The position numbers and the translations under genes were made by a program. Positions 53,825 to 63,433 of a stretch of 64,000 bases of DNA are shown here, piece after piece. Position 1 is the stretch's first letter. Every line of letters starts with the position of its first letter. The stretch comes from Leptolyngbya iicbica LK (GTDB lineage: Bacteria > Cyanobacteriota > Cyanobacteriia > Phormidesmidales > Phormidesmidaceae). A model generated the notes under the pieces. It was not told the origin of the DNA. It searched no databases and was given only the letters and a program-made list of their open reading frames with translations. Location of the stretch: the NCBI RefSeq assembly GCF_004212215.1, contig NZ_QVFV01000001.1:148740-212739 (forward strand), given 5' to 3'.

Positions 53825-55279
53825 ATGTCGCTGATTCGCGAGTTACATCGTCAACTCACGCAAAAAGAACGCTCTGCCGTCGAGATTACCCAAGCTTATT
53901 TAGAGCGCATCAAGACGCTAGAGCCCAAGCTACACAGCTTTTTGACCGTGACGGAAGCAACCGCGATCGCTCAAGCTCAGGCCATTGACCAAAAAATTGC
54001 GGCGGGCGAAGACATCGGCTTGCTGGAAGGCATCCCCATCGGCTTGAAGGACAACCTCTGCACCCAAGGCGTCCGCACCACCTGCGCTTCCAAAGTATTG
54101 GAAAACTTCGTGCCACCCTACGAATCGACCGTCACCCAACGGCTGGTAGAAGCGGGCACGATCGCTCTGGGTAAAACCAATCTAGATGAGTTTGCCATGG
54201 GCAGCTCGACCGAAAACTCGGCTTATCAGGTGACGGGGAATCCGTGGGATCCTAGCCGGGTGCCCGGTGGCTCTTCTGGCGGCTCGGCGGCGGCAGTGGC
54301 AGCGGATGAATGTCCCGTGGCCTTGGGTTCCGACACTGGGGGCTCCATTCGCCAACCGGCGTCCCTCTGTGGGGTGGTGGGTCTCAAGCCGACTTACGGT
54401 TTGGTTTCCCGGTACGGGCTGGTCGCTTATGCTTCCTCGTTAGACCAAATTGGCCCTCTCAGCCGCACGGTAGAAGATGCCGCCATCGTGTTGCAGGCGA
54501 TCGCCGGACATGATCCCAAAGATTCCACTAGTCTCAATGTCGAGATTCCTGACTACACCCAAAATCTGCAGCCGGGGCTGGACTGCAAAGGGCGCACCAT
54601 CGGCATCATTCAAGAAACCTTTGGCGAAGGGTTAGACCCCGTGGTGGATGAAGCGGTCAAGGCAGCGATCGCCCAATACGAAGCCCTCGGGGCCACCGTA
54701 AAAACCCTTTCCCTGCCGCGTTTCCGTTACGGCTTACCCAGCTACTACATCATCGCCCCATCGGAAGCGTCGTCAAACCTGGCCCGCTACGACGGCGTGA
54801 AATATGGGGCGAGAGCCGAAGAGAGTAGCCTCGTCTCGATGTACACCAAAACGCGAGCCGCGGGCTTTGGGGCCGAAGTCAAGCGCCGCATCATGATCGG
54901 CACCTATGCGCTGTCGGCGGGCTACTACGACGCCTACTACCTCAAAGCGCAAAAAGTCCGCACGCTGATCAAGCAAGATTTTGAAGCGGCCTTTCAAGAA
55001 GTGGATGCGCTGGTGTGTCCGACGTCGCCAACGACGGCCTTTACCGCTGGCTCGAAAGTGGATGACCCCATCAGCATGTACCTGTCTGACCTGATGACCA
55101 TTCCCGTCAATCTCGCGGGTCTCCCGGGCATCAGCATTCCCTGTGGGTTTGATGCAGCGGGGCTGCCCATCGGCCTGCAGCTCATCGGTAATGTGCTGCA
55201 AGAGCAAACGCTGTTCGAAATGGCCTACGCCTACGAGCAAGCCACCGACTGGCATACTAAAACCCCAAGTTTGGGCTAA
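53825..55279 (+). CDS. gatA: Glutamyl/aspartyl-tRNA amidotransferase subunit A
   Basis: Catalytic amidase subunit of GatCAB, which makes Gln-tRNA (and often Asn-tRNA) by amidating misacylated tRNA. It has 484 residues, the usual length. The Ser-cisSer-Lys triad is present: Lys75 in GLKDN, Ser150 in PGGSSGGS and Ser174 in GSDTGGSIR. No gatC or gatB gene is near, as usual in cyanobacteria, where the subunits are dispersed. The tRNA-Gln(TTG) gene in this window is a natural client of GatCAB, although unlinked. Confidence 0.97.
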   Translation: MSLIRELHRQLTQKERSAVEITQAYLERIKTLEPKLHSFLTVTEATAIAQAQAIDQKIAAGEDIGLLEGIPIGLKDNLCTQGVRTTCASKVLENFVPPYESTVTQRLVEAGTIALGKTNLDEFAMGSSTENSAYQVTGNPWDPSRVPGGSSGGSAAAVAADECPVALGSDTGGSIRQPASLCGVVGLKPTYGLVSRYGLVAYASSLDQIGPLSRTVEDAAIVLQAIAGHDPKDSTSLNVEIPDYTQNLQPGLDCKGRTIGIIQETFGEGLDPVVDEAVKAAIAQYEALGATVKTLSLPRFRYGLPSYYIIAPSEASSNLARYDGVKYGARAEESSLVSMYTKTRAAGFGAEVKRRIMIGTYALSAGYYDAYYLKAQKVRTLIKQDFEAAFQEVDALVCPTSPTTAFTAGSKVDDPISMYLSDLMTIPVNLAGLPGISIPCGFDAAGLPIGLQLIGNVLQEQTLFEMAYAYEQATDWHTKTPSLG

Positions 55280-55289
55280 CGAGCTGCTA

Positions 55290-55355
55290 GGGGACGCGTC
55301 CCTATTCCTTGGCCGATAGCAATTGCCCCGGATAGAGCACCAGGGACGCGTCCCC
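55290..55355. repeat. Paired GGGACGCGTCCC inverted repeat
   Basis: GGGGACGCGTCCC (55290-55302) and GGGACGCGTCCCC (55343-55355) flank 40 bases. Each arm is a perfect 12-bp palindrome. Architecture and position (a short intergenic gap, here between gatA and pip) match the element at 9549-9608, in which the central base pair of each arm differs (GG/CC instead of GC). Confidence 0.9.
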
Positions 55356-55442
55356 TCAAGCGCTGCTCATCTACGCAGCGATCGCCCATTGGTTGCCAGC
55401 TTGAGATCATCGTTAACACTCAACCTTTGGAATGGCTAAGCC

Positions 55443-56405
55443 GTGACTTCTTCTGAACTGCGGGGACTGTATCCCCCCCTTGAGCCGGATTACACGCATT
55501 ACTTACCCGTCTCTGAGCGCCACACCCTTTACGTCGAAGCGGCGGGCAATCCCAATGGGAAACCCGTCATTTTTTTGCATGGCGGGCCGGGCGGCGGCAC
55601 GGTACCCCTGTATCGCCAGTTTTTTGATCCGCAAAAATGGCGCATTATTTTGTTTGACCAGCGGGGCTGTGGCCGCAGTCGGCCCCATGCCGAGCTCGCC
55701 GAAAATACCACCTGGCACTTGGTCGAAGACATCGAAACCATTCGCGAGCACTTTGGCATTGAGGCTTGGGTCGTCTTTGGCGGCAGTTGGGGCAGCACGT
55801 TGGCCTTGGCCTATGCCCAGACTCATCCAGATCGCTGTCGAGGCTTGATTTTGCGGGGCATCTTTACCCTGCGCCCCGAAGAGATTCACTGGTTTTATCA
55901 ATCTGGGGCCAGCTATGTGTTCCCCGATGCGTGGGAGACGTACCTCGCGCCCATTCCCCCTGAGGAGCGGGATGATCTGCTGTCAGCCTACTATCGCCGC
56001 TTGACCGACGCCGATCCTCAAGTGCGGCTGGAAGCGGCCCGGGCCTGGTCGATTTGGGAAGCCAGTACGAGCAAGCTGATTCCCGATGTGGCGCTGATGG
56101 AACGGTTTGGCGAGGCGGAGTTTGCGATCGCCTTTGCCCGCATCGAGTGCCACTACTTTATGAACCACGGTTTCTTTGAGCAGCCCAATCAATTGATTGC
56201 CCAGGCCGATCGCGTGCGATCGATTCCCGGTGTGATTGTGCAGGGACGCTACGATGTTGTCTGCCCGATGAAAACGGCGTGGGAGCTGCACCGTGCTTGG
56301 CCCGAAGCGGAGTTTATTGTGGTGCCTGACGCTGGCCACTCCGCCACGGAACCCGGCATCGTTGATGCGTTAATTCAGGCTAGTGATCGCTTTGCCGAAC
56401 TGTAG
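55443..56405 (+). CDS. pip: Proline iminopeptidase
   Basis: An alpha/beta-hydrolase aminopeptidase of 320 residues that removes N-terminal proline from peptides. The family start HGGPGGG is near residue 47, DQRGCGRSRPH near 75, and the nucleophile elbow GGSWGSTLALAYA near 113-125. The acid and His are in RYDVVCP and DAGHSATEPG, so the triad is complete. It begins with a GTG, 163 bp after gatA, and the paired palindrome lies in that gap. There is no signal peptide, so it is cytoplasmic. Confidence 0.94.
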   Translation: MTSSELRGLYPPLEPDYTHYLPVSERHTLYVEAAGNPNGKPVIFLHGGPGGGTVPLYRQFFDPQKWRIILFDQRGCGRSRPHAELAENTTWHLVEDIETIREHFGIEAWVVFGGSWGSTLALAYAQTHPDRCRGLILRGIFTLRPEEIHWFYQSGASYVFPDAWETYLAPIPPEERDDLLSAYYRRLTDADPQVRLEAARAWSIWEASTSKLIPDVALMERFGEAEFAIAFARIECHYFMNHGFFEQPNQLIAQADRVRSIPGVIVQGRYDVVCPMKTAWELHRAWPEAEFIVVPDAGHSATEPGIVDALIQASDRFAEL

Positions 56406-56525
56406 TGCCGTCCAGCATTGCCCTCATTAAAGGGTTGATGTCATTTCCACCGTGCGGACGCTTCCACCTGTGCCGACCGCCCTGTAGGATCACAAGTGTT
56501 AACTCAAGAATCTCCAGTAGATGTC

Positions 56526-57026
56526 ATGAAAACGCTGCCTGTGAGCGCGATCGTCCGCCGCCTACTCGTGGGGATCGTACTTTTAATCACGGTTTGGGGG
56601 GTTGCCGTGCCTTCCGTTTACGCCGAGAGCTACGATCGCCAAAGCCTCCGCTATGCAGAATTTGCCCATCGCGATTTCCGGGGCGATGATTTTACCCGTG
56701 CCGATTTGGCCAATGCCGACTTACAAGGCACCGATTTTCGAGGCGCCCGACTGTTTGATACGACCTTGAGTCAAGCCAATATGACGGGGGCCAACATGAC
56801 CGGGGCCACCCTGGACGGCGCTCGCTTCATTCGCGCTAACTTAACCAACGCCATCCTTGAAGGGGCCTATGCCTTTGACACCGACTTTAGCGACGCGATT
56901 ATTGAAGGGGCCGATTTTACGGATGTTCTGTTAGATCCCAAAACCAACCGCCAATTGTGCGAAGTCGCAGCGGGCACCAATCCCGTCACCGGGCGCAACA
57001 CCCGCGATACGCTGTATTGTCCTTGA
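56526..57026 (+). CDS. Exported pentapeptide-repeat protein
   Basis: A 166-residue protein from the ATG at 56526; a GTG ten codons upstream is also open. A signal peptide (about 1-33, ending SVYA) directs it to the periplasm or thylakoid lumen. From about residue 45 to 145 it is built of pentapeptide repeats of the A(D/N)LXX type (for example RADLANADLQGTDFRGA), which fold into a right-handed beta-helix. The end, with two Cys (CEVAAG and YCP), may form a disulfide. Thylakoid-lumen pentapeptide proteins are common in cyanobacteria; their function is mostly unknown. Confidence 0.88.
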   Translation: MKTLPVSAIVRRLLVGIVLLITVWGVAVPSVYAESYDRQSLRYAEFAHRDFRGDDFTRADLANADLQGTDFRGARLFDTTLSQANMTGANMTGATLDGARFIRANLTNAILEGAYAFDTDFSDAIIEGADFTDVLLDPKTNRQLCEVAAGTNPVTGRNTRDTLYCP

Positions 57027-57163
57027 GCAACAGCCGTTCGTCGCTGGGGGACGATCGCCGCCCTGTCCCTCTTGGGAACGTGAGCAGGAAACCCAATGTC
57101 GCAGCGGCATCAACCCCCTAAACCGTTTGTCTCCTCACCCTCAAATTTATTTCGCAGCACTAG

Positions 57164-58222
57164 ATGAATCCCCCCTTATCCTCCGCTACGACTGAGCTGC
57201 CTGTGCGGCGCATTTTGGATGCGAATCTCGATCGCGCCCGCGAAGGACTGCGAGTGCTGGAAGATTGGTGTCGCTTTGGGCTGAATCATCACGACTTGAC
57301 GGACAAACTCAAGCATCTGCGACAAAGTCTGGGGCAGTGGCACACAGCAGATTTACGGGCTGCTCGCGATACGCCCAACGATACGGGGACTTCGATTACG
57401 CATCCCCAAGAGCAGCGTCGCACCAGTGTGACTCAGGTACTCCAGGCGAATTTTTGTCGAGTCGAGGAAGCGCTGCGATCGCTGGAAGAGTTTGGCAAGC
57501 TGCATCAGGCTGATTTCGCCGCCGCGTGCAAACAGTGGCGATATCAAATCTATACGCTGGAAAGTGAAATCATGGGCCACCAGCGGTTTCAGCAACTGCA
57601 ACAGGCGCAGCTGTATCTGGTCACGTCCCCAGCGCCCAATATCGTGGCGGTGGTGGAAGCGGCGTTGCAAGGCGGCTTACCGCTGGTGCAGTATCGCGAA
57701 AAGACCGGCAATGATTGCGATCGCATCGTCATCGCCCAGCAACTCAAAGACTTGTGCCACCAGTACGGTGCGCTGTTTTTGATCAATGATCGCGTCGATC
57801 TGGCCCTCGCGGTCGAGGCGGACGGCGTCCACTTGGGCCAACAAGATCTCCCCATTGCCACGGCACGGCAGCTATTGGGCAGCGATCGCATTATTGGCCG
57901 CTCCACCACCAACCCCGAAGAGATGGCCAAAGCCTTGGCAGAAGGGGCGGATTACATCGGCGTGGGTCCCGTATATGCGACCCCAACCAAGCCAGGCAAA
58001 GCCGCTGCGGGACTCGACTATGTCCGCTATGCTGCCGCGAATTCCCCAGTGCCTTTCTTTGCCATTGGCGGCATTGACGCGCAAAATCTGGATGAAGTGA
58101 TGGCCGCTGGGGGCGATCGCGTGGCCATCGTTCGGGCGTTGATGCAGGCCGAAAATCCGACAGCGGTGAGCCAAAACCTCATCGCACGGTTGCGAGCCGC
58201 GCCCCCGCACGCTCGAGCCTAA
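57164..58222 (+). CDS. thiE: Thiamine phosphate synthase with N-terminal ThiD2-like extension
   Basis: Joins the thiazole and pyrimidine halves of thiamine to give thiamine phosphate. It is 352 residues, longer than the ~210 of simple ThiE, because of an N-terminal domain (about 10-135; ILDANLDRAREGLRVLEDWCRF) typical of cyanobacterial and related ThiE. The catalytic TIM-barrel (about 145-345) has QYREKTG, INDRVDLA, GVHLGQQDLP, GRSTTNPEEM and DYIGVGPVY. No TPP riboswitch core is visible upstream. thiS follows after 43 bp, so the two are likely one operon. Confidence 0.95.
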   Translation: MNPPLSSATTELPVRRILDANLDRAREGLRVLEDWCRFGLNHHDLTDKLKHLRQSLGQWHTADLRAARDTPNDTGTSITHPQEQRRTSVTQVLQANFCRVEEALRSLEEFGKLHQADFAAACKQWRYQIYTLESEIMGHQRFQQLQQAQLYLVTSPAPNIVAVVEAALQGGLPLVQYREKTGNDCDRIVIAQQLKDLCHQYGALFLINDRVDLALAVEADGVHLGQQDLPIATARQLLGSDRIIGRSTTNPEEMAKALAEGADYIGVGPVYATPTKPGKAAAGLDYVRYAAANSPVPFFAIGGIDAQNLDEVMAAGGDRVAIVRALMQAENPTAVSQNLIARLRAAPPHARA

Positions 58223-58265
58223 CCGGCACCTGTATTTGAAAATTTCTTTGATTGTGTGTGTTGAG

Positions 58266-58478
58266 ATGTCTCAGGTGATTCAACTACAAGTGAATGGCGA
58301 AGCGGCAGAATGCGCCGCCCAAACCCTGCTGCCGGACTACCTCCAGCAAATCGGCCTCAATCCGCGACTGGTGGCAGTGGAATATAACGGCGAAATTTTG
58401 CATCGCCAGTTTTGGGAAGAAACGTATTTGCAGGCGGGCGATCGCTTAGAGATTGTCACCATCGTGGGCGGCGGTTAG
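58266..58478 (+). CDS. thiS: Sulfur carrier protein ThiS
   Basis: A 70-residue ubiquitin-like sulfur carrier for thiazole synthesis. It has the beta-grasp pattern (VIQLQVNGEA, VAVEYNGEILHR, DRLEIVTIVGGG) and ends in the required C-terminal Gly-Gly (IVGGG), which becomes a thiocarboxylate after adenylation. It lies 43 bp downstream of thiE, in the same direction. The start at 58266 is chosen over an ATG ten codons upstream because ThiS proteins begin close to this point. ThiG and ThiF are not in the window. Confidence 0.93.
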   Translation: MSQVIQLQVNGEAAECAAQTLLPDYLQQIGLNPRLVAVEYNGEILHRQFWEETYLQAGDRLEIVTIVGGG

Positions 58479-58550
58479 GAGCATCGCCCACAAAAGACAG
58501 CCCGATCCCCAAGATTTTAGGGCTATGCGCTGAAATAACCGGCCCAAACC

Positions 58551-58569
58551 AGCCCCAACAATTGGGGCT
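58551..58569. terminator. Hairpin between convergent thiS and moaB
   Basis: AGCCCCAA (58551-58558) pairs with TTGGGGCT (58562-58569) around a 3-nt loop. It lies between the 3' ends of thiS and moaB and may act for both. There is no long T-run, so it is weaker than a classic terminator. Confidence 0.55.
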
Positions 58570-58589
58570 GCTATTGATCAGTAACGCCC

Positions 58590-59090
58590 TTACTCCCCCC
58601 GCATCTGAGTCGTGAGGTGAATCAACTCAGGCAAGATGAGTTTGCTCATCGCGAGTTCCACAGCCTTGCTCGAACCGGGCATCGAAAAGATCAGGGTAGA
58701 TTTGCAAACGCCCGCGATCGCCCGTGAAGCCATCGCCCGCGAGCCGATTTGCTCGTAGCTCAGCATCCGAAACAGTTCACCAAAGCCGGGCAACGTTTTG
58801 GTTAGCAAGCCCGCGATCGCCTCATAAGTGGTATCGCGCGGCGCAATGCCCGTGCCCCCATTCACCAAGATCGCCTCAATGTTAGGCACGGCTACCCAGG
58901 TCAGAATTTGCCGCCGCACCTGCTCGGGCTCATCTTTCACCAAGTTATAGGCCACCACCTGATGCCGACGACGTGACAGACGCTCGGTGATCACGTTACC
59001 GCTTTTGTCCACATCGGGCGTGCGTGTATCACTGACCGTCAACACGGCACATTTCACCGCGATCGCAGCATCAGGATGGGGCTGTGGCAT
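58590..59090 (-). CDS. moaB: Molybdenum cofactor biosynthesis protein MoaB/Mog-like
   Basis: A 166-residue MPT-binding protein of the MogA/MoaB fold. It adenylates or transfers molybdenum to molybdopterin in cofactor synthesis. The signature VSDTRTPDVDKSGNVI is near the start and GGTGIAPRDTT near residues 78-88. Whether it acts as MoaB or MogA cannot be told from sequence; the length fits both. It starts 5 bases after the stop of psb28, so it is almost certainly co-transcribed and translationally linked with that gene. Confidence 0.92.
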   Translation of the reverse strand: MPQPHPDAAIAVKCAVLTVSDTRTPDVDKSGNVITERLSRRRHQVVAYNLVKDEPEQVRRQILTWVAVPNIEAILVNGGTGIAPRDTTYEAIAGLLTKTLPGFGELFRMLSYEQIGSRAMASRAIAGVCKSTLIFSMPGSSKAVELAMSKLILPELIHLTTQMRGE

Positions 59091-59095
59091 GGCAG

Positions 59096-59431
59096 TTAGC
59101 TCTTGGTAAAGCCCAAGCCATTTTGCTCAGCGTAGCGATTCATAAACCGCATGAACCGTTCCCACTCCATTTCGTCCTTCATGACATACAGCACTTCAAT
59201 GCCAGCAGGCTTACCGTCGATAAACTTACCTTTGACTTCCCGAGTGGAAATCTCGCCTTCTTCGTCCACCATGTACATGCCCGTAATCTCGACCCCTTCA
59301 TCTTCCGAGAGGGCTTTGGGATGGTCGAAGTAAAAAGTCGCAGTGCCATCACTCCCGTCAGGAGCTCTTGTCAAGCGCACATCAGGAATAACTTCTTCCG
59401 CAACGCCACGAGCAAATTCAATACGCGCCAT
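59096..59431 (-). CDS. psb28: Photosystem II assembly protein Psb28
   Basis: A 111-residue cytoplasmic protein that binds assembly intermediates of photosystem II on the stromal-side face and helps during repair and chlorophyll-protein synthesis. The family core is present ([20 protein letters not shown], then [11 protein letters not shown] and [11 protein letters not shown]), ending in the conserved [12 protein letters not shown]. moaB follows 5 bases downstream on the same strand. The 5' region holds a direct repeat GTGAATCGCC (two copies near 59549) that I cannot interpret. Confidence 0.97.
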   Translation of the reverse strand: MARIEFARGVAEEVIPDVRLTRAPDGSDGTATFYFDHPKALSEDEGVEITGMYMVDEEGEISTREVKGKFIDGKPAGIEVLYVMKDEMEWERFMRFMNRYAEQNGLGFTKS

Positions 59432-59707
59432 AGATCAATAGCCGATTTTTTTACAAACAATAATCTCCTATCCTCTCACTTTAAGCACTGATTTAGATCT
59501 GCCGTTGGGCAGAAACCATCAGTGCCGCAGTCGTGCGTGTCACAAGTTGTGAATCGCCGTGAATCGCCGGTCGTTCAAAGTCACTGGTCAGGCGACTGAA
59601 GGATGCCCACAAGGTTAGGCGTCTGTGAACAAGCAATCACCGAAACGATGCGCAATCCCAGTTGCGGTTTTCGTCATGCACTCCCCTGTCATAAAGGATT
59701 TGTGCTC

Positions 59708-60034
59708 TCAGCCATCCAGCTGCGGGGGGCTCTCAACGGCATCAGTCCCCCAAGTGGGATAGGGCAAGATGGCCACCGCCCCTGCTGAGGGAAAGTTGCT
59801 TTCCGGCACGTCAAAGGCGCCATTGCTCAGCAGGTGGTTGCGGAGATAGGCTTCGGCTTCGGCCACGGTGCCAAAGCTGAAATTTGCGAGGTATAGGTAA
59901 GGTTGCACCTGCTCGGTCGGGCGCTCGATCGTCACCGCAGGCTCCCACAATCGCAGCCTGATTTGTCCGGCCCAGGGCTGAATCTCGTACCGAATCTCGT
60001 AATCGTTAGTAGCGGTGAACGCAGCTACAGACAT
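59708..60034 (-). CDS. Hypothetical protein, 108 residues
   Basis: A soluble protein of about 108 residues from the ATG at 60034. It is mainly beta-strand (YEIRYEIQPWAGQIRLRLWEP, YLYLANFSFG) with one helix (VAEAEAYLRNHLL). No signal peptide, membrane helix or catalytic motif is visible. I do not recognise a family. Composition fits the neighbours, so it is probably real. It is monocistronic, with about 290 bases to lnt and 277 to psb28. Confidence 0.6.
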   Translation of the reverse strand: MSVAAFTATNDYEIRYEIQPWAGQIRLRLWEPAVTIERPTEQVQPYLYLANFSFGTVAEAEAYLRNHLLSNGAFDVPESNFPSAGAVAILPYPTWGTDAVESPPQLDG

Positions 60035-60096
60035 ATTTCTCAAATGGACGTTTGGTGGTGAATCAATCTTGCTTAGCTAGCGCCGACCGACCTCAC

Positions 60097-60114
60097 CCAC
60101 GATCAAGATCGTGG
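60097..60114. promoter_or_regulatory. 18-bp palindrome CCACGATC-AA-GATCGTGG
   Basis: CCACGATC (60097-60104) and GATCGTGG (60107-60114) form a palindrome with a 2-base centre, 63 bases upstream of the 108-residue gene. It could be an operator for that gene. No T-run follows, so it is unlikely to be a terminator. Confidence 0.35.
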
Positions 60115-60337
60115 ACAGTTAGTTTCCCAAAAGAACTGACGGTGGTCAGCAAGGCCAATAGCATATTCGCAAGTCGCCCTGAAAACGGCGTCCTGCATGA
60201 CTAACGGACACATCCCGGTGAGTGATCGGGGGCGGTCATTTGTGAAGATGCAGTAAAGATGGTTGATGACACTTTAAACAGCGCTCCGTGTAAGTGTCAG
60301 GATCTTTCAAGAGTTTCTTTTTTATTGTTCAAAGGAT

Positions 60338-62020
60338 CTACGGAGTTTTACGGAGATTTGGCAGGCAGAGCACGATCGCGATCGCCCCTAAGCTCCACGT
60401 CACCCAATTGCCCCAGCGTACGTAGGGGGTGAGCGCTTGGCGACGATAGATTTGCGTCAGGTGAGTCACGTACTGATTGGGCTCCGACAGCCAAACCGTG
60501 TCGCCGTGGGGAGTGACCACCCCAGAAATGCCAGTGTTAGTCACCCGCACCGCCCAGCGATCGCTCTCCACTGCTCGCATCACGTCGTGGGCATGGTGTT
60601 GCATCATCATGCGCGGGGGATAGGGATCATGATTAGAAGCGGTCATGATCCACTCTGCACCGTTGGCCACCTGCCGCCGAAATAGTTCACTGTAGGGGGA
60701 CTCATAGCAGATGCCGATCGCGGCGGAGCCAAAGGCGGTCGCAAAAATCTGGTCGGTGCTGCCGGGGAGCAAACTGCTGCTAACAGGCGACAGCCGCGAA
60801 ATGAGTCGCCCCAACGTGCGCTCAAAGGGAATGTATTCGCCCAGGGGCACCAGCTTGACCTTGCTGTATTGGCTGGTGACGGTGCCCTGAGCGTCTAGAT
60901 TGACCAGGCTTTGGGTCATCTCGCGATTAGCGATGGGACCCACGGGCCGAAAAGTGCCCAGCCATAACGGGATGCCCAGTTCTCGCACGGCTGACAAAAG
61001 GGGACTTCGTCGCTGCAACTCGCGGGTCCAAAAGTCAGGAATGGCCCCTTCTGGGGTGAGTACGGCGTCGGCCCCCTGGGCCACCAGCTCCCGATAGCCG
61101 TCAGTGTAGGCGGCGATCGCCTGCCGAGTACCGGCGGGGGTCAGCTTTTCACGGGTGGGAATGTTGCCCTGAATCAGACCAATTTTGAGGGCCACGTCAG
61201 GGCGATCGCCCAAAGGCTGGTGATAGAGGCCACTGCCCACACCGTGCAAGGTGACTAGCAGCAAAAAGCCCGCGATCGCGGCCCCTCGGGACGCCGTTCG
61301 ACGGTTGGTAACAGTCCCCCGGCCCCAGCTCATCGCAGCCCAGCAACCATTCACGGCGACGATCGCGGCAGTGATGCCCACGGGTCCCACCCAGCGCCCC
61401 AACTGCAAGATCCACAAGTTGCCCGGACTCTGGGTAAATGACAGAAACGGCCAGGCCAAGGGTCCCCAGCTCAGCAGGGTTTCCAGCAGGCACCAGAACG
61501 CGGTGCCCACCCCAATGCGTGCAGGCCAACTGAGCCGGGCGCGATCGCTCAGCCACCGCAGCAGCACCGCCCACAGGCCAAAGGTCACCGTCCCCAGTCC
61601 GGTAATAAATGCCCAGGCAAATAAGGCAATGCCCACACTGGCTAACCAGGGCACCCCCATCCAGGTGAGGGGATGCAGATGCGTCATCCAAGAGAGGACG
61701 ATGCCGTGATATATGGCGCTCCACAGGCAGCCCAAGCCAAATGCCCGCCACAGCGACGTCCGTCCCGGCTGCAGCACCGCCCGCCACAGGGGCGCTAACG
61801 CCACCCACGCCAGCGGCCACAGGTTTACCGGGGCGGGGGTTAACCCCATGAGCAGGCCCCCGATCGCCACCCAGAGCCACGGCGATCGCCACCTCGCAGT
61901 GGCCACCGTGACAGCGCGGCCCGACTGCGCCAGCTTGACCCGATTGGGGCCCTCAGATTGTGTGACTAGCGACGGACGGTGTTTGCGCCCCGGTGGAAAT
62001 AAGCCCATTACCCAGATCAA
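60338..62020 (-). CDS. lnt: Apolipoprotein N-acyltransferase
   Basis: An inner-membrane enzyme of 560 residues that adds the third acyl chain to lipoproteins. The N-terminal half has about seven membrane helices (about 45-245). The C-terminal nitrilase-like domain carries the Glu-Lys-Cys triad in TPEGAIPDF, KVKLVPLGEYIP and GICYESPYSE. The N-terminus is extended by about 40 charged residues compared with many Lnt proteins, so the true start may be a later codon. No lipoprotein gene is adjacent. Confidence 0.94.
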   Translation of the reverse strand: MIWVMGLFPPGRKHRPSLVTQSEGPNRVKLAQSGRAVTVATARWRSPWLWVAIGGLLMGLTPAPVNLWPLAWVALAPLWRAVLQPGRTSLWRAFGLGCLWSAIYHGIVLSWMTHLHPLTWMGVPWLASVGIALFAWAFITGLGTVTFGLWAVLLRWLSDRARLSWPARIGVGTAFWCLLETLLSWGPLAWPFLSFTQSPGNLWILQLGRWVGPVGITAAIVAVNGCWAAMSWGRGTVTNRRTASRGAAIAGFLLLVTLHGVGSGLYHQPLGDRPDVALKIGLIQGNIPTREKLTPAGTRQAIAAYTDGYRELVAQGADAVLTPEGAIPDFWTRELQRRSPLLSAVRELGIPLWLGTFRPVGPIANREMTQSLVNLDAQGTVTSQYSKVKLVPLGEYIPFERTLGRLISRLSPVSSSLLPGSTDQIFATAFGSAAIGICYESPYSELFRRQVANGAEWIMTASNHDPYPPRMMMQHHAHDVMRAVESDRWAVRVTNTGISGVVTPHGDTVWLSEPNQYVTHLTQIYRRQALTPYVRWGNWVTWSLGAIAIVLCLPNLRKTP

Positions 62021-62260
62021 GAAGTGTAAAGCGCCGCGAACTGTTTGCAGTATCGCATCTCGGTTCGCCGTGAGTAGACGGATTGCCTGATGTCGGCAGC
62101 CTATGCCGTGAGTTTTGCGGCGCTACCGGAAAAAAAGAGCCTGTCCGGCAGAGGGCAGACTACGGATGGAGATAGGGTCATCCAGGTTAGTCGGGAAGAC
62201 CACCATTCCCCAGCATCCCAATATCGCGCTTCGGCTTTTGCTCGCTTGAGCGCATGGACT

Positions 62261-63295
62261 TTATACCAAGACTGAGGCGTTAGCCGCCTTTTCTACTCCA
62301 GCCAAAGCGGCTTCCAGCACCTCGCTCCCAGCACCGGGAAGGCAGGCATTTTCAGTAATCAACCGTCGCCAGGTGCGGCTGCCGGGTTGGCCGTGAAACA
62401 GCATCAGCATATGGCGGGTGATGCTGTTGAGTTTGAGTCCTTGCCCCGTCCAGTGGTCAACGTAGGGCAGCATGGCGTGGACAACCTGCGATCGCGTCGG
62501 CACCGCCTCGGTGCTGCCAAAAAATTGGCGATCGCACTCAGCAAACAGGTAGGGCGTATCGTAAGCGGCGCGGCCAATCATCACCGCATCCACCTGTGCC
62601 AGATGAGTTTGGGTTTGGGCCAGGGTGGTGATGCCGCCGTTGATCTCAATCCACAACTGAGGAAAGTCACGCTTGAGGCGATATACATCGGCATAACGCA
62701 GGGGCGGCACATTCCGATTTTCTTTGGGGCTCAGCCCCTTCAACCACGCTTTGCGGGCATGGACGGTGAACCGCTGACAGCCCGTGGCCGCCACCGTCGC
62801 GACAAACTGCGCCATGGCGTCATAGCTGTCGAGATCATCAACGCCAATGCGATGCTTCACACTGACGGGAATTGATGTGGCCGCCATCATCGCCGCGACG
62901 CACTCGGCCACCAGCTCGGGTTGCGCCATCAGACAGGCGCCAAAGTTACCGCTTTGCACGCGATCGCTCGGGCACCCGACATTCAAATTGATTTCGTCAT
63001 ACCCAAAGTCTTCAGCGATGCGGGCGCACTCCGCCAACAGTTGGGGATCGTCGCCCCCGACTTGCAGCACCAGTGGCTTTTCCGCCGGAGAGAAGCCCAA
63101 TAATCGATCGCGATCGCCATGTTTGATCGCCTGAGCCGTGACCATTTCGGTGTACAGCAGCGTCCGCTGGGTAATTTGCCGCATGAAGTACCGATAGTGG
63201 CGATCGGTGCGATCCATCATGGGCGCAATGCTGACGGGATACCCCATGACAGAGGGTGGGTTAGAGATGGAGTGCGAGGAGGCAGCGACGATCAT
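62261..63295 (-). CDS. dusA: tRNA-dihydrouridine synthase A
   Basis: A flavoenzyme of 344 residues that reduces uridine to dihydrouridine at U20/U20a in tRNA. The TIM-barrel opening IAPMMDRTDRHYRYF and the catalytic Cys in NVGCPSDRVQSGNFGACLM are typical of DusA. RFTVHARKAWLKG and the C-terminal helical region follow. The start at 63295 leaves a short extra N-terminus; the family-like start is near residue 17. The gene is divergent in spacing from nothing on this strand and lies downstream of accC. Confidence 0.95.
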   Translation of the reverse strand: MIVAASSHSISNPPSVMGYPVSIAPMMDRTDRHYRYFMRQITQRTLLYTEMVTAQAIKHGDRDRLLGFSPAEKPLVLQVGGDDPQLLAECARIAEDFGYDEINLNVGCPSDRVQSGNFGACLMAQPELVAECVAAMMAATSIPVSVKHRIGVDDLDSYDAMAQFVATVAATGCQRFTVHARKAWLKGLSPKENRNVPPLRYADVYRLKRDFPQLWIEINGGITTLAQTQTHLAQVDAVMIGRAAYDTPYLFAECDRQFFGSTEAVPTRSQVVHAMLPYVDHWTGQGLKLNSITRHMLMLFHGQPGSRTWRRLITENACLPGAGSEVLEAALAGVEKAANASVLV

Positions 63296-63433
63296 GCCGA
63301 CATTAGGACGATTAACGGGTCTTTCAACTTAACTCAAAACCGAGGTTTCCTCACCGTCAGCCGGCTCGATCAAGGCCTGGGCAACAGCCGCTTTCTGAGC
63401 GCTCCGGTGCCGCGATCAGGGATTGAGAAGCCC

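Noticed and set aside
57027-57163. TPP riboswitch in front of thiE
   Set aside because: The conserved CTGAGA and ACCCTTTGAACCTGAT-type parts are not there.
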